A stretch of 64,000 bases of DNA from Diaphorobacter aerolatus (GTDB lineage Bacteria; Pseudomonadota; Gammaproteobacteria; Burkholderiales; Burkholderiaceae_C): positions 4,609,501 through 4,673,500 of the forward strand of contig NZ_CP060783.1 in the NCBI RefSeq assembly GCF_014489535.1, in the 5' to 3' direction. The notes beneath the pieces were generated by a model that was given only the letters and a program-made list of their open reading frames with translations, was not told where the DNA came from and ran no database searches. The translations under genes were made by a program, and so were the position numbers. This document shows positions 61,512-64,000 of this stretch, piece after piece. How positions within the stretch are numbered: position 1 is the first letter of the stretch; each line of letters starts with the position of its first letter.

Positions 61512-62657
61512 ATGATTGAATTCAACCGTCCCTGGGAAGACGCCGACGTAACGCTTTTTCGGCAGAACGTGAGCCGCTTCATGCAGGAAGAACTTGAACC
61601 CGGCGACGAGGCCGCGCGCCAGCAGGGACATGTCGGTCATGCGATATGGCGCAAGGCCGGTGAATTGGGCTTGCTGTGCACCGACATCCCGGACGAGTAT
61701 GGCGGCGGTGGAGGCGACATCCGCCATGAAGCGGTGATTGGCGAGGAGCTCTATCGACGCTCGCTCACCGGCATGAACATCGCCGTGCACAGCATCGTTG
61801 CGCACTACCTGCTCAACCACGGAACAAGCGCTCAGAAGCAGCGCTGGCTCTCGCGCATGGCGCAGGGCGAGCTGGTCGGCGCGATAGCGATGACGGAACC
61901 CGGCGCGGGTTCGGACCTGCAAGGCGTGCGACTCCGAGCCACGCGCGATGGCGACCACTACCTGCTCAACGGCACCAAGACCTTCATCAGCAACGGATTT
62001 CTTGCCGGGCTGGTTTTGGTGGTGGCCCGAACGGATGTGCAGGCAGGAGCCAAAGGGATTTCCATCTTCGCGGTGGAGACCGAGGGACTCGCTGGATACC
62101 GCGTGGGACGTGTGCTCGACAAGATCGGCATGAAGGCGCAGGACACCTCGGAGCTGTTCTTTGATGACGTGCGCGTTCCTGCGGACTGTCTGCTCGGTGG
62201 ACAGGAGGGCAAGGGCTTTTATCAGCTGATGTCCGATCTCTCGTTCGAGCGCTTGCTGATCGGTGTGAATTCACTCGCGATGATGGAGGGTGCCTACGAG
62301 GCCACGCTGAAATACGTGCGCGAGCGGCAGGCGTTTGGAAAGGCGATTGCGGAGTTTCAGAACACACGCTTCAAGCTGGCCGAGATGGCCACGCAGATTC
62401 GGGTGGGCCGCGCCTTCATCGACCAATGCATCGAACTTCAGTTGCGCGGCGAACTGGATGCGACGACGGCGTCGATGGCGAAGCTCTGGGCGTCGGAGGC
62501 GCTTGGCCGCTGCGTCGATGAATGCGTGCAGTTGTTCGGCGGCTACGGCTACATGAACGAGTATCTGATCGGTCGCATGTACGTCGATACCCGCATACAG
62601 CGCATCTACGGCGGCACGAGCGAGATCATGAAGGAGGTCATCGCGCGGGCCATGTGA
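61512..62657 (+). CDS. Acyl-CoA dehydrogenase (long/branched-chain type)
   Basis: A 381-residue FAD enzyme. FAD/substrate motifs: AIAMTEPGAGSDLQG, TKTFISNG, QAFGKAIAEFQNTRFKLAEMA, QLFGGYGYMNEY and the end RIYGGTSEIMKEVIAR. The Gly in YGGT where medium-chain enzymes have the catalytic Glu, together with E246 in SFERLLIG, indicates the LCAD/IVD arrangement in which that Glu is the base. It is likely to act on branched or long acyl-CoAs. Convergent with the LuxR-type regulator, 10 bases apart. Confidence 0.93.
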   Translation: MIEFNRPWEDADVTLFRQNVSRFMQEELEPGDEAARQQGHVGHAIWRKAGELGLLCTDIPDEYGGGGGDIRHEAVIGEELYRRSLTGMNIAVHSIVAHYLLNHGTSAQKQRWLSRMAQGELVGAIAMTEPGAGSDLQGVRLRATRDGDHYLLNGTKTFISNGFLAGLVLVVARTDVQAGAKGISIFAVETEGLAGYRVGRVLDKIGMKAQDTSELFFDDVRVPADCLLGGQEGKGFYQLMSDLSFERLLIGVNSLAMMEGAYEATLKYVRERQAFGKAIAEFQNTRFKLAEMATQIRVGRAFIDQCIELQLRGELDATTASMAKLWASEALGRCVDECVQLFGGYGYMNEYLIGRMYVDTRIQRIYGGTSEIMKEVIARAM

Positions 62658-62666
62658 GGCCGTGGT

Positions 62667-64000
62667 TCAGAGGATGAGCCGCAGCCTTCGTGCAAGCGCC
62701 ACGGCCTGGGTGCGGCTCGTGGCGTTCAGCTTGGTGTTGATGTGGCGAAGGTGGGTGCGCACCGTGGTGTCGGCGACCACCAGCTTTTCCGCGATGGCGT
62801 TGTTGGAATAGCCTTCGGCGAGAAGTTGCAGCACATGAAGCTCCTTGCGCGTGAGCGGCTCGGCCAGCGGGGTGGGCGTGTCCTGCAGCGCATCGGGTTC
62901 GGCGCTGATCTGCGCATCCGCACGAATCTGCGCGAGGTATTCCGTGAAGATCGGATCGTTGTCGGAACTGTCGTGCTCCAGCGTGCGGGCGAGATAGCTG
63001 CACAACAGCGGCTTGATCCACGGAACCTCTTCGAGCACCAGGCGCACGAAGCCTTCGCGACAGGCGATGTGCAGCAGGGCATCGATGCGCTGAAGCGCCT
63101 CCTGATGATGACCGGCGCGGTGCTCGGCCATGGCCTGGATCAGGCGCAGCTTGAGCGCGCGACGCTGGCGACCGTGACGCTCCGCCTCCGCAGCACGGCT
63201 TGAGGCCTCGATCAGCGCGCCGGCAGCGTCACCAAAGCAGGCGTTCCAGCGCAGTTGCGCGAGTGCCGGGTATTCGATGTCCTGCGCCAGCAGGCGGGAG
63301 TTCTGCAGGTCACGTGGCTGCGTGATCATGGCCGCGCGGTTCAGTTCCTCGTGGGCACTCTGGCTGTTTCCCTGCTGCATGTAGATGCGTGCGCGCTCCA
63401 GGTGCGAAGCGGATATCAGGCGCGGAAGATGGCGCACATGCCCGAGATGCTCCAGCTCCATCAGCGAATGCAGTGCGGCGTCCACGTCGCCCGCTTGAAA
63501 GGCCAGGCGAGCGCGCAGCGAGTGCCCAAGGATCATGTGATCGGGAAGTCCCACATCGCGCGCCATCGGCAGGTAGATGTTGAGCAGGTGATCGGCCTTG
63601 TCGAGCTTGTTGGCCTCGTACATCGCAAACGCGTGCAGTACGCCAGCCCATGCGTTGCCGTGGCTTTGGTTGAAGGTGGCGAGATGCGTGGCCTCGACCG
63701 CGATGCGAAAACGGGCCGAGGCCTGACGCATGCGACCTTCGAACAAATCCAGAATGCCTTCGAGGGACTCTGCATACATGCGGTTGAAGGCGCTCCCACC
63801 GAAGCGCGAACGCGCCATGTCGAGCAGCTTTCGCGATTCCTCCGGCACGCCCAGGATGGAGGAAATGTTCGCCATCAAGTTGAGCAGCGCGCTGTCGGCG
63901 AACGGCAGGTCGGAGGGGAGCGCGGCAAGCGCTCGCATGCCGAATGCATGTGCATCGGCGTAGCGGTCCAGCAATGCGAGCAGCATGGCCCGTAGCGAGA
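62667..64000 (-). CDS. MalT/AlkS-like LuxR-family regulator (5' truncated by window)
   Basis: The C-terminal 440 or so residues of a large regulator; the frame stays open to the last base, so the N terminus (probably an ATPase domain) is outside. Most of it is TPR-like helical repeats (AESLEGILDLFEGRMRQASARFR, RARLAFQAGDVDAALHSL). The LuxR helix-turn-helix is at the end: LTRKELHVLQLLAEGYSNNAIAEKL, then TTVRTHLRHINTKLNATSRTQAV. Likely inducer-dependent activator of the adjacent acyl-CoA genes, as AlkS is for alkane genes; this is inference. Confidence 0.87.
   Translation of the reverse strand, partial: SLRAMLLALLDRYADAHAFGMRALAALPSDLPFADSALLNLMANISSILGVPEESRKLLDMARSRFGGSAFNRMYAESLEGILDLFEGRMRQASARFRIAVEATHLATFNQSHGNAWAGVLHAFAMYEANKLDKADHLLNIYLPMARDVGLPDHMILGHSLRARLAFQAGDVDAALHSLMELEHLGHVRHLPRLISASHLERARIYMQQGNSQSAHEELNRAAMITQPRDLQNSRLLAQDIEYPALAQLRWNACFGDAAGALIEASSRAAEAERHGRQRRALKLRLIQAMAEHRAGHHQEALQRIDALLHIACREGFVRLVLEEVPWIKPLLCSYLARTLEHDSSDNDPIFTEYLAQIRADAQISAEPDALQDTPTPLAEPLTRKELHVLQLLAEGYSNNAIAEKLVVADTTVRTHLRHINTKLNATSRTQAVALARRLRLIL

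Overview
The window is GC-rich, densely coded DNA from a proteobacterium. The gene content (a complete Sox cluster, TctCBA with Bug-type receptors, YeeE/YedE transporters, Tex, an EmrAB-OMF efflux operon, a 3-hydroxybutyrate oligomer hydrolase) best fits a Burkholderiales, probably Comamonadaceae, chromosome. This placement is by protein resemblance only; no rRNA or other marker gene is present. I see no tRNA, CRISPR array, phage or transposase gene.

Layout. 0-17 kb: end of an MFS exporter, ornithine cyclodeaminase, a DUF72 gene coupled to a Cys-rich small gene, an outer-membrane barrel-like protein, tex, an HDOD gene, membrane proteins, then a reverse-strand marR-OMF-emrA-emrB efflux operon and copD/hslR. 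15.7-21.2 kb: TctDE two-component system divergent from tctCBA (tricarboxylate uptake). 21.6-32.5 kb: a sulfur-oxidation island with an ArsR regulator, DsrE-like protein, SoxH-like metallohydrolase, thioredoxin-like SoxW, a small cytochrome c, soxCDYZAXB and a YeeE/YedE transporter. Together these would bind thiosulfate to SoxYZ (SoxAX), release sulfate (SoxB) and oxidise the sulfane sulfur (SoxCD). 32.7-40.3 kb: a secreted 3-hydroxybutyrate oligomer hydrolase, an alpha/beta hydrolase, a DedA-rhodanese fusion, a YSC84 lipoprotein, and a second sulfur-transfer module (periplasmic sulfurtransferase, second YeeE/YedE, one-helix small protein). 40.4-55 kb: mostly housekeeping and metabolic genes (GST, hemH, katG, yddG-like exporter, HAD phosphatase, Bug receptor, metY, CBS protein, CoA-transferase, aroC, cobB). 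55.2-64 kb: an acyl-CoA degradation cluster (FadJ-like protein, thiolase, acyl-CoA synthetase, AMACR-like racemase, acyl-CoA dehydrogenase) next to a MalT/AlkS-like LuxR regulator that runs off the window.

Eight gene ends or starts are interrupted by what looks like one missing base each (two in emrB). In every case adding one base restores a full-length conserved protein. Most sit in or beside short G/C runs, which points to sequence error more than gene decay. The most unusual non-coding object is a 173-bp imperfect palindrome between katG and the yddG-like gene; its edge supplies the latter's stop codon.
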